Below are positions 46,702-57,429 of a DNA stretch of 64,000 bases, piece by piece (within the stretch, counting starts at the first letter, position 1; each line of letters starts with the position of its first letter). The notes below the pieces were generated by a model. That model searched no databases and was not told where the DNA came from. It was given only the letters and a program-made list of their open reading frames with translations. The stretch is from an uncultured Pelagibacteraceae bacterium (lineage in GTDB: Bacteria > Pseudomonadota > Alphaproteobacteria > Pelagibacterales > Pelagibacteraceae): contig CACKYN010000003.1 of assembly GCA_902604355.1 (NCBI GenBank), forward strand, positions 1 to 64,000, in the 5' to 3' direction. The position numbers and the translations under genes were made by a program.

Positions 46702-47012
46702 TTATCAATTTCTTCCAATAAAGTATCTGTTTCTTGATTTAATTCATCAATTTTCTCGGAAAATTCGATTTGTTTTCTTTCTTCTTGTTTTTCTTTATTT
46801 TTAATTTCCTCTAATTTCTTCGATAGCAAGCCATGTTCATCTAGTAGTTCTTTATATTTTATTTCTAACTCATTTTTTTCAATTTCTAATTGATTTTTTT
46901 GCTTACTTAAATTTTCAATATCATTTTGTAATTTTGGATTGGTTATGTCTAAATTTTTTAATTCATCTAAAACTGAAATTAATTTTTTTTCTTTTTCGTT
47001 TATAGAATTCAT
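46689..47012 (-). CDS. Coiled-coil hypothetical protein
   Basis: Heptad-like Lys/Glu-rich ORF upstream of zapA. Confidence 0.55.
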   Translation of the reverse strand: MNSINEKEKKLISVLDELKNLDITNPKLQNDIENLSKQKNQLEIEKNELEIKYKELLDEHGLLSKKLEEIKNKEKQEERKQIEFSEKIDELNQETDTLLEEIDKWEI

Positions 47013-47063
47013 ATATATAGATATAGTATTAAATAGATTCTTCTTAGTCTAGTCAGGATAATT

Positions 47064-49022
47064 TTGAATAAACTACATAATGATTTAGCAAATTGCATCA
47101 GATTTTTATCAATAGATGCAGTTCAAAAAGCTAATTCTGGACACCCAGGCATGCCAATGGGTATGGCGGATGTTGTAACTGTACTTTTTAAGAATTTTTT
47201 AAGATTTAATCCTAAAAATCCAAATTGGATGAATAGAGATAGATTCGTTTTATCTGCAGGTCATGGATCAATGCTTTTATACTCTTTGCTGTTTTTAACT
47301 GGATATAAGAGTGTTTCATTAAATAGTATAAAGAAATTCAGACAACTAAACTCAATATGTGCCGGTCATCCTGAATACCATCCAAATTCAGGTATCGAAA
47401 CAACAACTGGACCTCTTGGACAAGGAATAGGAAACGCAGTTGGATTTGCAATCTCAGAGGAAATTTTAAAAAAAAAATTAGGAAATAATTTAATTAATCA
47501 CAAAACTTATGTTTTAGCTGGAGATGGGTGTTTAATGGAAGGAATAAGTCATGAGGCAATGAGTTTGGCGGGACATTTGAAGCTTAAAAATTTAGTAATG
47601 CTTTTTGATAACAATTCAATTTCAATTGACGGTCCAACTAATCTTGCTGTTTCAGATAATTTTAAAAAAAGATTTGAGGGTTATGGTTGGGATTATATTT
47701 TAATAAATGGACATAATGAAAAAGAAATATTTAAAGCGTTAAAAAATGTTCAAAAAGCAAAAAAACCAACTGTTATTTCTTGTAAAACAAAAATAGGATA
47801 TGGCTCACCAAATAAATCAGGTAAAGCGTCCTCACATGGAAGTCCCCTAGGTTTAGAGGAGATTGAACTTGTTAGAAAAGCCCTAAATTGGAACAATAAA
47901 CCTTTTAATATTCCAGATCAATTTTTGAAGGAGTGGAGAAAAATTGGTCGAAGATGTGAAACTCAAGAAAAAAAATGGATCAAGATATTTAACAAAAACA
48001 AAACAAAATTTAAAAATATAAAAAAAAATAATTTAATAAGTATTTTAAAAAAAGAAAAAAGAAATGCAATTTTGGACCCGAAAAATTTGGCTACAAGAAA
48101 ATGTTCTGAGATGACTCTCAATGCATTAACAAAACAAAATCATAACTTAATTGGTGGCTCTGCTGATTTAGCAGGATCTAACAATACAAAAACAAAACAT
48201 CAAAAGATAATTAAGCCTGGAGATTTTAGTGGAGATTATATTCACTACGGAGTAAGAGAGCATGGAATGAGCGGAATAATGAATGGTATTGCACTCTATG
48301 GGAATTTAATTCCATATGGCGGAACTTTTTTAATTTTTTCTGATTATTGTAAACCTTCAATTAGGTTATCTGCGTTGATGCAAAAAAGAGTGATATATGT
48401 AATGACGCATGACTCTATAGGACTTGGAGAGGATGGGCCAACCCATCAGCCAATCGAGCAGCTCTCAGGTTTAAGATCAATTCCAAATTTAAATGTTTTT
48501 AGGCCAGCAGATAGAGTTGAAACAATTGAATGCTGGGAACATGCTTTAAAAAGTTCTAAAACACCAAGTATTTTATCTTTAACTAGACAAGGCCTAAATC
48601 CCATAAGAAAATCATTTACAAATATAAATAAATGTTCTCTAGGAGCCTATGAAGTTTTGAGAACTAGTAATAAAATTAATTTAACAATATTTGCAAGTGG
48701 TTCAGAGGTTAATTTGGCAATTGAAGCTAGTCATAAATTAGCCAAAGATAAGATATACTGTAAAGTCATATCAATGCCGTCTATGGAGCTTTTCGATCTA
48801 CAATCAAAATTATATAAAAATAAAATTTTAAACGAAACTAAATTCAAAATTTCAATAGAAGCTGGATCAAGTGATTGTTGGAAAAAATATGTAGGGAGTT
48901 CAGGTTTAACATTTGGAATTAATGAATTTGGCAAGAGTGCACCCTACAAAGATATTTTTAAACACTTTGGACTAACAGTTTCAAATATCGTCAGCAAAAC
49001 CAAAAAAATGATAGGTAATTAA
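47064..49022 (+). CDS. tkt: Transketolase
   Basis: ANSGHPGMPMGMADV, GDGCLMEGISHEAMSLAGHL. Confidence 0.96.
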   Translation: MNKLHNDLANCIRFLSIDAVQKANSGHPGMPMGMADVVTVLFKNFLRFNPKNPNWMNRDRFVLSAGHGSMLLYSLLFLTGYKSVSLNSIKKFRQLNSICAGHPEYHPNSGIETTTGPLGQGIGNAVGFAISEEILKKKLGNNLINHKTYVLAGDGCLMEGISHEAMSLAGHLKLKNLVMLFDNNSISIDGPTNLAVSDNFKKRFEGYGWDYILINGHNEKEIFKALKNVQKAKKPTVISCKTKIGYGSPNKSGKASSHGSPLGLEEIELVRKALNWNNKPFNIPDQFLKEWRKIGRRCETQEKKWIKIFNKNKTKFKNIKKNNLISILKKEKRNAILDPKNLATRKCSEMTLNALTKQNHNLIGGSADLAGSNNTKTKHQKIIKPGDFSGDYIHYGVREHGMSGIMNGIALYGNLIPYGGTFLIFSDYCKPSIRLSALMQKRVIYVMTHDSIGLGEDGPTHQPIEQLSGLRSIPNLNVFRPADRVETIECWEHALKSSKTPSILSLTRQGLNPIRKSFTNINKCSLGAYEVLRTSNKINLTIFASGSEVNLAIEASHKLAKDKIYCKVISMPSMELFDLQSKLYKNKILNETKFKISIEAGSSDCWKKYVGSSGLTFGINEFGKSAPYKDIFKHFGLTVSNIVSKTKKMIGN

Positions 49023-49024
49023 AT

Positions 49025-50032
49025 ATGGCAATCAAAATTGGAATTAATGGAATGGGTAGAATTGGTCGTATGATTGTCAGGTCAATTTTTGAAAATCGAA
49101 ATAAAAATTTAAAGATTCAACATATTAATAATAGATCAAATTCAGAGGCTACAGGTAAGCTAATTAGATACGATTCTATACATGGAAAGTTTGATGCTGA
49201 TATTAGATTTGATAAAAATAATTTAATAATAAACGAACAAAAAATTTCATTTTCTCACCAGCCTAAGATTGAAAAAATTAATTGGAAAAAATATGATGTT
49301 GACTATGTTTTAGAATGCACGGGTAAATTTAACTCAAGAGAAAAACTTGTAACTCATATTAAAAATGGTGCAAAAAAAGTGATTGTGTCTGCTCCATGTA
49401 AAAATGCAGACAAAACAATAGTTTTTGGTGTTAACGAAAGCACCTTATCTAAAAAAGATAAAATAATCTCAGCTGCCTCTTGTACTACGAATTGTTTGGC
49501 ACCACTTGTAGATGTAATTCACAAAAAATTTGAAATTGAAAAAGGTTTTATGACTACGATTCATTCTTATACTAGTGACCAAAGAATTTTGGACAATTCT
49601 CATAAAGATCCAAGAAGAGCTCGATCTGCAAGCCAGTCGATTGTTCCTACATCAACTGGAGCATCAAAAGCAATAGGTGAAATAATCCCAAGTTTGAAAG
49701 GAAAATTAGAAGGTGTGGCGATGCGAGTACCTACACCAAATGTTTCTCTTATAGAATTAGTTTTTTGTACTAAAAAAGAAATTAATATCAAAAATATAAA
49801 TAATGAATTTGAATTAGCTTCAAAAAAAAAATTAAAAAGAATTCTAGAAGTTACGTATGAAAAATTAGTTTCTGTTGATTTCAATCATCATTCAGCCTCT
49901 GCAATCGTTGATGCATCTTTAACGAGTGTGGTTGGAACAAATATGGGCAAAATTTCAGCTTGGTATGACAACGAATGGGGTTTTTCTAACAGAATGTGTG
50001 ATATAGCTGAAAATCTGCATAAAATCTCTTAA
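49025..50032 (+). CDS. gap: Glyceraldehyde-3-phosphate dehydrogenase
   Basis: INGMGRIGRMIVRS, SAASCTTNCLAPL. Confidence 0.97.
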   Translation: MAIKIGINGMGRIGRMIVRSIFENRNKNLKIQHINNRSNSEATGKLIRYDSIHGKFDADIRFDKNNLIINEQKISFSHQPKIEKINWKKYDVDYVLECTGKFNSREKLVTHIKNGAKKVIVSAPCKNADKTIVFGVNESTLSKKDKIISAASCTTNCLAPLVDVIHKKFEIEKGFMTTIHSYTSDQRILDNSHKDPRRARSASQSIVPTSTGASKAIGEIIPSLKGKLEGVAMRVPTPNVSLIELVFCTKKEINIKNINNEFELASKKKLKRILEVTYEKLVSVDFNHHSASAIVDASLTSVVGTNMGKISAWYDNEWGFSNRMCDIAENLHKIS

Positions 50033-51213
50033 TGAGAAGTATTAAAAACGAAACAAATCTACGTGATAAAAAAATATTACTAAGATTAGATTTAAATGTC
50101 CCTATAGTTAAAGGAAAAATAAGTGACACCACTAGAATAGATAAAATTCTACCTACTATAAAATTTCTTAATAAACAAAAAGCTAAAATTATTATTATAT
50201 CACATGTGGGTAGACCAAGAGGTAAGGTTTTGAAAGAACTTTCATTAAAACCAATTTGTGAAAATTTAAGGGAACAGCTAGGTTTAAATGTGAAATTAAT
50301 TACACAAAATATAAATGAAATTAAAAATAAGGATTTCTTTAATAATATTGATGAGGAAGTCCTAATGTTAGAAAATATTAGGTTTTATGCAGAAGAAGAA
50401 AAAAATGATAATAAGTTTGCAGAGCACCTAGCAAGTTTTGGTGATATTTATGTTAATGATGCTTTCTCTTGCTCTCATCGTTCACATGCTTCAATTGTTG
50501 AAATTTCTAAATTCCTGCCTTCATTTTCTGGATTACAAATAGATTTAGAAATTGATGCCCTTACTAAAATTACCTCTGAAATCACTAAACCAATATCCTG
50601 TATAATTGGAGGATCTAAAATTTCGACCAAAATTGATATTATTAAAAATTTAATACCTAGATTTGATAATATTATCATTGTTGGAGCTATGGCTAATAAT
50701 TTTATTGAGTACTTTGGTCACAATATTGGAAAATCGATTAAAGAAAAAAACTGTAATTCAGTCATTCAAGAAATTATTTCACTTTCGAAAAAAGAAAAAT
50801 GTGAAATAAGTTATCCAGAAGATGTGCTTGTATCTAAAGACTTAAATGGATCATACAAAAAAAGAAAATTAAATGAAATTTTGAACGATGAAATGATTTT
50901 AGACATTGGCCCAAAAACTATTGATAAAATAACAAATATTATTAATTCTAGTAAGACCATATTATGGAATGGACCTGCTGGATATTTTGAAAACCCTAAC
51001 TTTGCAAACGGCAGCGTTGAAATAGCAAAAACAATAATTAAAAATAATAAATTAAACAAAATTTTTTCAGTTGTTGGTGGAGGAGATACAGTCTCATTAT
51101 TAAAAAGTATACAGGCTGTTGATGATTTTAACTTTGTTTCAACCGCAGGTGGAGCCTTTTTAGAATATCTTGAAGGTAAAAAGCTTCCTGGTATAACCGC
51201 GTTAAATCAATAG
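50032..51213 (+). CDS. pgk: Phosphoglycerate kinase
   Basis: LLRLDLNVPIVKGKISDTTRI, VVGGGDTVSLL. Confidence 0.97.
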   Translation: MRSIKNETNLRDKKILLRLDLNVPIVKGKISDTTRIDKILPTIKFLNKQKAKIIIISHVGRPRGKVLKELSLKPICENLREQLGLNVKLITQNINEIKNKDFFNNIDEEVLMLENIRFYAEEEKNDNKFAEHLASFGDIYVNDAFSCSHRSHASIVEISKFLPSFSGLQIDLEIDALTKITSEITKPISCIIGGSKISTKIDIIKNLIPRFDNIIIVGAMANNFIEYFGHNIGKSIKEKNCNSVIQEIISLSKKEKCEISYPEDVLVSKDLNGSYKKRKLNEILNDEMILDIGPKTIDKITNIINSSKTILWNGPAGYFENPNFANGSVEIAKTIIKNNKLNKIFSVVGGGDTVSLLKSIQAVDDFNFVSTAGGAFLEYLEGKKLPGITALNQ

Positions 51214-52224
51214 ATGTCAGAACTAAATAAAATTGCTCTAAAAATAATTTCTAACGGTAAAGGTATACTTGCTGCAGATGAAAGCAATGGTACTATGACT
51301 AAGAGACTTAAAGCGGTAAATGTAAATTCTACACCAGAAAATAGACTATTATTTAGAGAAATTCTTTTCACATCTGAATGCATGCAAGATTGTATTGGTG
51401 GAGTTATTCTTTACGATGAAACAATAAACCAAACTACAAGTTCTGGAAAATCAATCCCTGAACTAATTTCAGCCTCAGGTGCCGTGCCAGGAATTAAAGT
51501 TGATACAGGTGCTAAAGAATTAGCAAACTCTCCTGAAGAAAAAATTACTGAGGGTTTAGATGGTCTCAGAGATAGATTGAAAAAATATTATGAACTTGGA
51601 GCAAGATTTACAAAATGGAGGGGGGTTTACTCTATTAGTAATAAATATCCAAGTATGCTAGCAATTAACAGTAATGCTCATGCACTTGCAAGATACTCAG
51701 CTTTAGTACAAGAAAGTGGTATGGTCCCAATAGTGGAGCCTGAAGTATTAATGGATGGAGCGCATTCTGCAGATGTTTGTTTAAGTAAGACATCAGAAGT
51801 TATAAGTAAATGTTTTGAAGAATTAATCTTACATAAAGTTGATCTTTCAGGAATTATTTTAAAACCAAATATGATATTGTCTGGCAATCAATCAAAAGAA
51901 AAAATCTCCAGTGAAGAGATTGCAGATAAAACACTTGAGTGTCTTAAAAGTTCAGTTCCTAGTGATGTGCCTGGGATTGCCTTTTTATCTGGAGGTCAGT
52001 CCGAAGTAGAAGCTACAGAAAATTTAAATTTAATAAATAAAAAAAATAATACTAATTTTATTATGACATACTCATATGGGAGGGCTCTTCAACAAAGCTC
52101 TCTCAGGGTATGGTCAAAAAATACACAAGATATAGAGATAACTCAAAAAACTTTTAATCATAGAGCTAAAATGTGTACATTAGCGGCTCAGGGCGAATGG
52201 ATGAGCGAACTTGAGAATAAATAA
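51214..52224 (+). CDS. Class I fructose-bisphosphate aldolase
   Basis: GKGILAADESNGTMTKR; GIAFLSGGQSEVEATENLN. Confidence 0.94.
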   Translation: MSELNKIALKIISNGKGILAADESNGTMTKRLKAVNVNSTPENRLLFREILFTSECMQDCIGGVILYDETINQTTSSGKSIPELISASGAVPGIKVDTGAKELANSPEEKITEGLDGLRDRLKKYYELGARFTKWRGVYSISNKYPSMLAINSNAHALARYSALVQESGMVPIVEPEVLMDGAHSADVCLSKTSEVISKCFEELILHKVDLSGIILKPNMILSGNQSKEKISSEEIADKTLECLKSSVPSDVPGIAFLSGGQSEVEATENLNLINKKNNTNFIMTYSYGRALQQSSLRVWSKNTQDIEITQKTFNHRAKMCTLAAQGEWMSELENK

Positions 52225-52825
52225 AAAAAAATTTATTTATCTTATTTCCCCTAATAAAATATCAAAAAGATTTTATTATAATCTTAAATTGTTACTTAAA
52301 ACTGGAAAAATTAAATACTTTCAATTGAGGCTAAAAAAATATTCATTAAATAACAAAATTTTAATTGGAAGAAAAATCAAAAATATTTGTAATAAAAACA
52401 AAGTGAAATTTTTAGTAAATGACGATCCACAACTTGCATTAAGATTGTGTGCGGATGGTTGTCATTTGGGTCAAAAAGACATGAATATAAAAGAAGCTAA
52501 GAAGATAATTGGCAAAAAAATTATAGGTGTTACTTGCCACAATTCTTTAAGACTAGCAAAAAAAGCTCTTAAGTATAAACCAAGTTATTTAGCTTTTGGT
52601 GCTTTTCATCCTTCGAAAACTAAAAAAACTAAATATGTGGCAGATATAAAAATTATAGGTAAAATTAAAAAAATTACTAAAACTCCAGTTGTAGCTATTG
52701 GAGGGATTAATTCTGAAAATTATAAAAATCTGTTATTGAACAATGTAAATTTTTTAGCTATCTCAGGCTACATTTGGAATAATAATAAATATAAACCTTT
52801 GGAAGCTTTAGAGAAATTTAAATGA
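52211..52825 (+). CDS. thiE: Thiamine-phosphate synthase (ThiE-like)
   Basis: FQLRLKKYS, LVNDDPQLALRLCADGCHLGQKDM, VVAIGGINSEN. Confidence 0.87.
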   Translation: MRINKKKFIYLISPNKISKRFYYNLKLLLKTGKIKYFQLRLKKYSLNNKILIGRKIKNICNKNKVKFLVNDDPQLALRLCADGCHLGQKDMNIKEAKKIIGKKIIGVTCHNSLRLAKKALKYKPSYLAFGAFHPSKTKKTKYVADIKIIGKIKKITKTPVVAIGGINSENYKNLLLNNVNFLAISGYIWNNNKYKPLEALEKFK

Positions 52826-53382
52826 AAATTAATGCTGGTGAAATTAGGGTTGGAATGCTTTTGGAGTACAAAAATGATTTATGGCAGGTTTTAAAAACTC
52901 AACATGTTAAACCAGGTAAAGGTGGTGCCTTCGCTCAAGTTGAAATGAAAAGTGTAGGAAAAAATACAAAGTTAAATGAAAGATTTAGGTCAAGTGAAAC
53001 AGTTGAAAAGGCTTCTTTAGAGGAAACAAAATTTAATTATCTTTATGAAAATGAAAATTTTTATTTTTTTATGAACCCAAAAAGTTTTGAACAAATAGAA
53101 ATTAAAAAAGAAGTGATTGGAGATCAAGGGAAACTTTTATCAGAAAATCTTGAAGTTTCTGTAAATTTTTATGATGAGAATCCAATTTCGGTAGAACTTC
53201 CTAATCAAGTAAAGTGTAAAATAGATACAACTGATGTAGCATTGAAAGGACAAACAGTTTCTTCATCTTATAAACCTGCGACTCTTGATAATGGATTAAA
53301 TATTCAAGTGCCTCCATTTATTGAGTCAGGAGACGAAGTAATAATTGATTCTAGAAATTTAGAATACATAAAAAAAATTTAA
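52822..53382 (+). CDS. efp: Elongation factor P
   Basis: QHVKPGKGGAFAQVEMKSV; C-terminal VPPFIESGDEVIID. Confidence 0.96.
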   Translation: MKINAGEIRVGMLLEYKNDLWQVLKTQHVKPGKGGAFAQVEMKSVGKNTKLNERFRSSETVEKASLEETKFNYLYENENFYFFMNPKSFEQIEIKKEVIGDQGKLLSENLEVSVNFYDENPISVELPNQVKCKIDTTDVALKGQTVSSSYKPATLDNGLNIQVPPFIESGDEVIIDSRNLEYIKKI

Positions 53383-53386
53383 ATAT

Positions 53387-54126
53387 ATGATTTCAATATC
53401 CTCAAATCTTAATCTAATGATAAAAGCTGTCGAGAAAGCATCCAAGTTTGTAATAAGAGATTTTGGTGAAGTTGAAAAATTACAAATATCTAGAAAGGGT
53501 CCTAGAGATTTTGTTACTAAAACAGATAAACGTGTTGAAAATATTATTATTGAGGAACTGAGTAAAACAAAAAAAAATTACTCTTTCCTTTCTGAGGAAA
53601 TTGGAAAGATAAAAAATAAAGATGAAGAAAATATTTGGATTATCGACCCAATTGATGGAACAACAAACTTCCTTCATGGTATACCTCATTTTGCAATTTG
53701 TATTGCATTACAATCAAAGAAAGAAATAGTCAGTGGTTTGATCTTTGATCCCATCAAAGATGAAATGTTTTTTGCTGAAAAAACAAAGGTTCTTATCTTA
53801 ATAATCAAAGATTAAGAGTATCAAAAAAAAATACTGTAGATGATTGTTTGTTTTCAAGTAATCATAAAGGAGTGAAGTTTAGTAATTTTAATATGCGTTA
53901 CACTGGTTGTTCAGCTTTAGACCTTGCATATGTGGCGGCTGGAAGATTTGATGGTTTCTTTCATAATGATATTAATATTTGGGATGTAGCAGCTGGATCA
54001 CTTATGGTGCGTGAGGCTGGCGGTATTGTTAATGATCTAAATAAATTCAATAATAATGCAATTAATATTAGAGCCTCAAGTGATGGAATTAACGACAAAA
54101 TGCTAAGAGAATTAGAGAACTTTTAA
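53387..54126 (+). pseudogene. suhB: Inositol monophosphatase family (SuhB-like), interrupted by a single frameshift at A6 (53778-53783)
   Basis: ORFs 53387-53815 and 53848-54126 give two parts of one IMPase (IIDPIDGTTNFLHG, then INIWDVAAGSLMVREAGG); the shifted frame reads EKNKGSYLNNQRLRVSKKNTVDDCLFSSNH continuously. Confidence 0.9.
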
Positions 54127-54161
54127 TTGTGTTCTGAATTTCCTTTGCTATAAATCTCGTT

Positions 54162-54392
54162 ATGAAAAAAGATATTCACCCAAACTACCACACGATTAAA
54201 GTTGAAATGACAGACGGTAGTCAATTTGAAACTAAGTCCACATGGGGGACTGAAGGAGACTTATTAAAATTAGAGATTGATCCTAAATCTCATTCTGCGT
54301 GGACAGGTGGGAAACAAAAATTAATGGATAAAGGTAGAATAAGCAAATTTAATAAAAAATTCCAAAATTTTAAATCAGAAAAGAAAAATTAA
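54162..54392 (+). CDS. rpmE: 50S ribosomal protein L31
   Basis: [29 protein letters not shown]. Confidence 0.95.
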   Translation: MKKDIHPNYHTIKVEMTDGSQFETKSTWGTEGDLLKLEIDPKSHSAWTGGKQKLMDKGRISKFNKKFQNFKSEKKN

Positions 54393-54974
54393 ATGTCAAA
54401 TGCACCTTTGATGCCAATGGCTACAGCTGTTTGGCTAGTTGAAAATACAACATTAACATTCAAACAAATTGCAGATTTTTGTCAATTACATGAAGTAGAA
54501 ATTCAAGGAATAGCAGATGGTGAAGTAGCAAAAGGTATTAAAGCTTACAACCCTATAATATCAGGTCAGTTATCAAGAGAAGAAATTGAACTTTCATCTA
54601 AAGATGAAAACAGACCATTACAAATTAAAAGTAGCGACATTGAAATATCAAATTCTGAGAAAAAAATAAAAAAATATGTACCACTTTCAAAAAGACAGGA
54701 TAAACCTGACTCTGCATTGTGGCTTATACGACAACATAATTTGCTAAAGGACTCCCAAATAGCAAAACTCGTTGGAATAACAAAAAATTCAGTTACTTCA
54801 ATCAGAAACAAAAGCTATTGGAATTACAACAATTTAAATCCAAAAGATCCTGTTGCATTAAATCTATTCACTCAAAAAGATTTATTAGATGCTATAGAGA
54901 AAGCTGAAAGAAGAATAAAAAGAGAAAAGAAACTGAAGGAAAAAGAAAAACTAAGTAATCTTGCATCTGCATAA
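54393..54974 (+). CDS. DUF1013 / TrcR-type cell cycle transcriptional regulator
   Basis: MSNAPLMPMATAVWLVENTTLTFKQIADFCQLHEVEIQGIADGE. Confidence 0.9.
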   Translation: MSNAPLMPMATAVWLVENTTLTFKQIADFCQLHEVEIQGIADGEVAKGIKAYNPIISGQLSREEIELSSKDENRPLQIKSSDIEISNSEKKIKKYVPLSKRQDKPDSALWLIRQHNLLKDSQIAKLVGITKNSVTSIRNKSYWNYNNLNPKDPVALNLFTQKDLLDAIEKAERRIKREKKLKEKEKLSNLASA

Positions 54975-55025
54975 TGAATAAAATTTATAGACATAAAATT
55001 ATAAAAGTGGTACTTAACCATTTTT

Positions 55026-55232
55026 TTGGAGGTAGTTATTAAAATAGAAGTTAAAGATAATAATATTGAACAAGCCCTAAGAGTTTTAAAAAGAAAACTT
55101 CAAAGGGATGGTTTTTTTAAAGTAATAAAATTAAAAAACACTTATGAAAAACCATCAGAAAAGAAAAAAAGAATCCTTCAAGAAAATATTAAAAGAGTTA
55201 AAAAACTAAATAAACTTAAGAATAGAATTTAG
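55026..55232 (+). CDS. rpsU: 30S ribosomal protein S21
   Basis: VLKRKLQRDGFFKVIKLKNTYEKPSEKKKR. Confidence 0.9.
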   Translation: MEVVIKIEVKDNNIEQALRVLKRKLQRDGFFKVIKLKNTYEKPSEKKKRILQENIKRVKKLNKLKNRI

Positions 55233-55238
55233 GTATAC

Positions 55239-55315
<77 letters not shown>

Positions 55316-55324
55316 ATTCAAAAA

Positions 55325-56023
55325 CTAAATTATAAAATTAGATTTTTTACTATCAACTAAAAAAGCTTTAACAGTTTCTTTTGTAAGTTGATCAAAGGTT
55401 TTTCCAAATTTTTCTATTTTTTCAATAATTGCTGGTGGCGCAGTAATGATATCGCAGCCCAATTGTTTTGCTTGTAAATAATTATAAGGCTCTCTAACAC
55501 TGGCCCAAAGTATCTCAACATTTTTAAATCTTTTAGCTAATTTAATACTTTTCGCAAATTCTGGCACAGGATCCTTTCCTACGTCACCTGCTCTTCCAGC
55601 GAAAATTGAGATGATTACTTTAGTTTTTTTATTAATCAACTTTAAAATCTTTTCAGCTTGTTTGGCGTTATAAACAGCTGTTATATTAATCTTAATTTTT
55701 TGATGATTTAATTCTTTGATAATACGACCCATAAATTTACCCTTTGAATTTGAAACTGGCACTTTTACATAAACATTTTTACCCCAAGTATTTATCTTCA
55801 TTGCTTGAATTTTCATCTCACTATAGTCATCAGCAAATACTTCGAGAGACACTGGTTTGTTATTACAAATTTTTAGAATTTTTTTTGAATATAATTTGTA
55901 ATTTTTGGCTCCAGCTTTTCTCATTAAGCTTGGATTAGTTGTGAATCCTTTAACAATTTTTTTTTTATTAAATTTTCTAATTTGATCTAATTCTGCAATG
56001 TCACAAAATATTTTTGTATTCAA
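55325..56023 (-). CDS. Small transaldolase / fructose-6-phosphate aldolase family
   Basis: KGFTTNPSLMRKAG; ISIFAGRAGDVGKDP. Confidence 0.9.
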   Translation of the reverse strand: MNTKIFCDIAELDQIRKFNKKKIVKGFTTNPSLMRKAGAKNYKLYSKKILKICNNKPVSLEVFADDYSEMKIQAMKINTWGKNVYVKVPVSNSKGKFMGRIIKELNHQKIKINITAVYNAKQAEKILKLINKKTKVIISIFAGRAGDVGKDPVPEFAKSIKLAKRFKNVEILWASVREPYNYLQAKQLGCDIITAPPAIIEKIEKFGKTFDQLTKETVKAFLVDSKKSNFII

Positions 56024-56031
56024 ATTTATAC

Positions 56032-57429
56032 CTATAGATTTTTAGTAATATCCTCAGTCATTTTTTTTGCATCTGCAAACAACATTAAAGTATTTTCTTT
56101 ATAAAATAGATCATTATCGATGCCAGCATAACCAGGGGACAAACTTCTTTTAACAAACAATACTGATTTACATTTTTCAACATCAAGAACAGGCATTCCA
56201 TAAATTGGGCTTTGTGGGTCGGTTTTTGCTACTGGATTTGTTACATCGTTAGCACCAATTACAAAGGCAACATCTGCATTAGCAAAATCATTATTTATTT
56301 CCTCTAATTCAAATACCTCATCATATGGAACATTTGCTTCAGCTAATAATACATTCATGTGTCCTGGCATTCGACCTGCAACAGGGTGAATTGCATATGA
56401 AACTTTTATGTCATTTTTTTTTAAGGTATCAACCATTTCTCTTAAAGCATGTTGTGCTTGCGCAACAGCCATACCATAACCCGGAACAATTATTACGGAC
56501 GAAGCATTTTTCATTAAAAAAGCAGCATCATCTGCGTTTCCACTTTTAACAGGTTTTTGCTCTCTGTTTAATACAGAAGCTGATTGCTCGGTCGCACCAA
56601 ATCCACCTAAGATCACATTAAAGAATGATCTATTCATTCCTTTGCACATTATATAGGATAAAATTGCTCCAGAGGATCCTACTAGCGCACCAGTAATTAT
56701 TAATGCAGTATTTTCTAAAGTAAATCCAATACCAGCTGCAGCCCAACCTGAGTAAGAATTTAACATTGAGATAACAACTGGCATATCTGCTCCACCGATT
56801 GGAATTATTAATAAAAAACCAATTAAAAATGATATTGCAAGTAACACCCAAAATAAATTTGAGGATTGAGTTGAACAAAGAAGAAAAGTAATAACGATTA
56901 TTGTAATTAAAATTAAAGCATTTAATAGGTGCTGACCTTTAAATGTTATAGGGGAACCAGACATTATTCCTTGAAGTTTTAGAAAAGCAATAATTGAACC
57001 TGAAAAAGTTATTGCTCCAACAGCTGCACCAATTGACATTTCAATTAAGCTACCAAGTTTAATGTTTCCAGGTGACCCTAAATTAAAAGCTTCTGGATTT
57101 AAAAAAGCAGATATTGCAACAAACACAGCCGCAAGACCAACTAAACTGTGAAAACCAGCAACTAATTCTGGCATTGCTGTCATTGGAATTTTATAGGCAA
57201 TAAAAGCACCAATTAATCCTCCTATTAAAATAAAGATTAAAACGAATACAAATCCTGTTGAAAAATTGCCTATTGATAAAAATGTAACTGTAACTGCAAT
57301 GGCCATACCCAAAATTCCAAAAAAATTGCCTTGTCTTGATGTTTCTGGTGAAGAAAGCCCTCTTAATGCAAGAATAAATAATATACCTGAAATTAGATAA
57401 AATACTGCCGATAAATTTGAGGAAATCAT
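56032..57429 (-). CDS. pntB: NAD(P) transhydrogenase subunit beta
   Basis: IIVPGYGMAVAQAQHALREM, HPVAGRMPGHMNVLLAEA, GANDVTNPVA. Confidence 0.97.
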   Translation of the reverse strand: MISSNLSAVFYLISGILFILALRGLSSPETSRQGNFFGILGMAIAVTVTFLSIGNFSTGFVFVLIFILIGGLIGAFIAYKIPMTAMPELVAGFHSLVGLAAVFVAISAFLNPEAFNLGSPGNIKLGSLIEMSIGAAVGAITFSGSIIAFLKLQGIMSGSPITFKGQHLLNALILITIIVITFLLCSTQSSNLFWVLLAISFLIGFLLIIPIGGADMPVVISMLNSYSGWAAAGIGFTLENTALIITGALVGSSGAILSYIMCKGMNRSFFNVILGGFGATEQSASVLNREQKPVKSGNADDAAFLMKNASSVIIVPGYGMAVAQAQHALREMVDTLKKNDIKVSYAIHPVAGRMPGHMNVLLAEANVPYDEVFELEEINNDFANADVAFVIGANDVTNPVAKTDPQSPIYGMPVLDVEKCKSVLFVKRSLSPGYAGIDNDLFYKENTLMLFADAKKMTEDITKNL

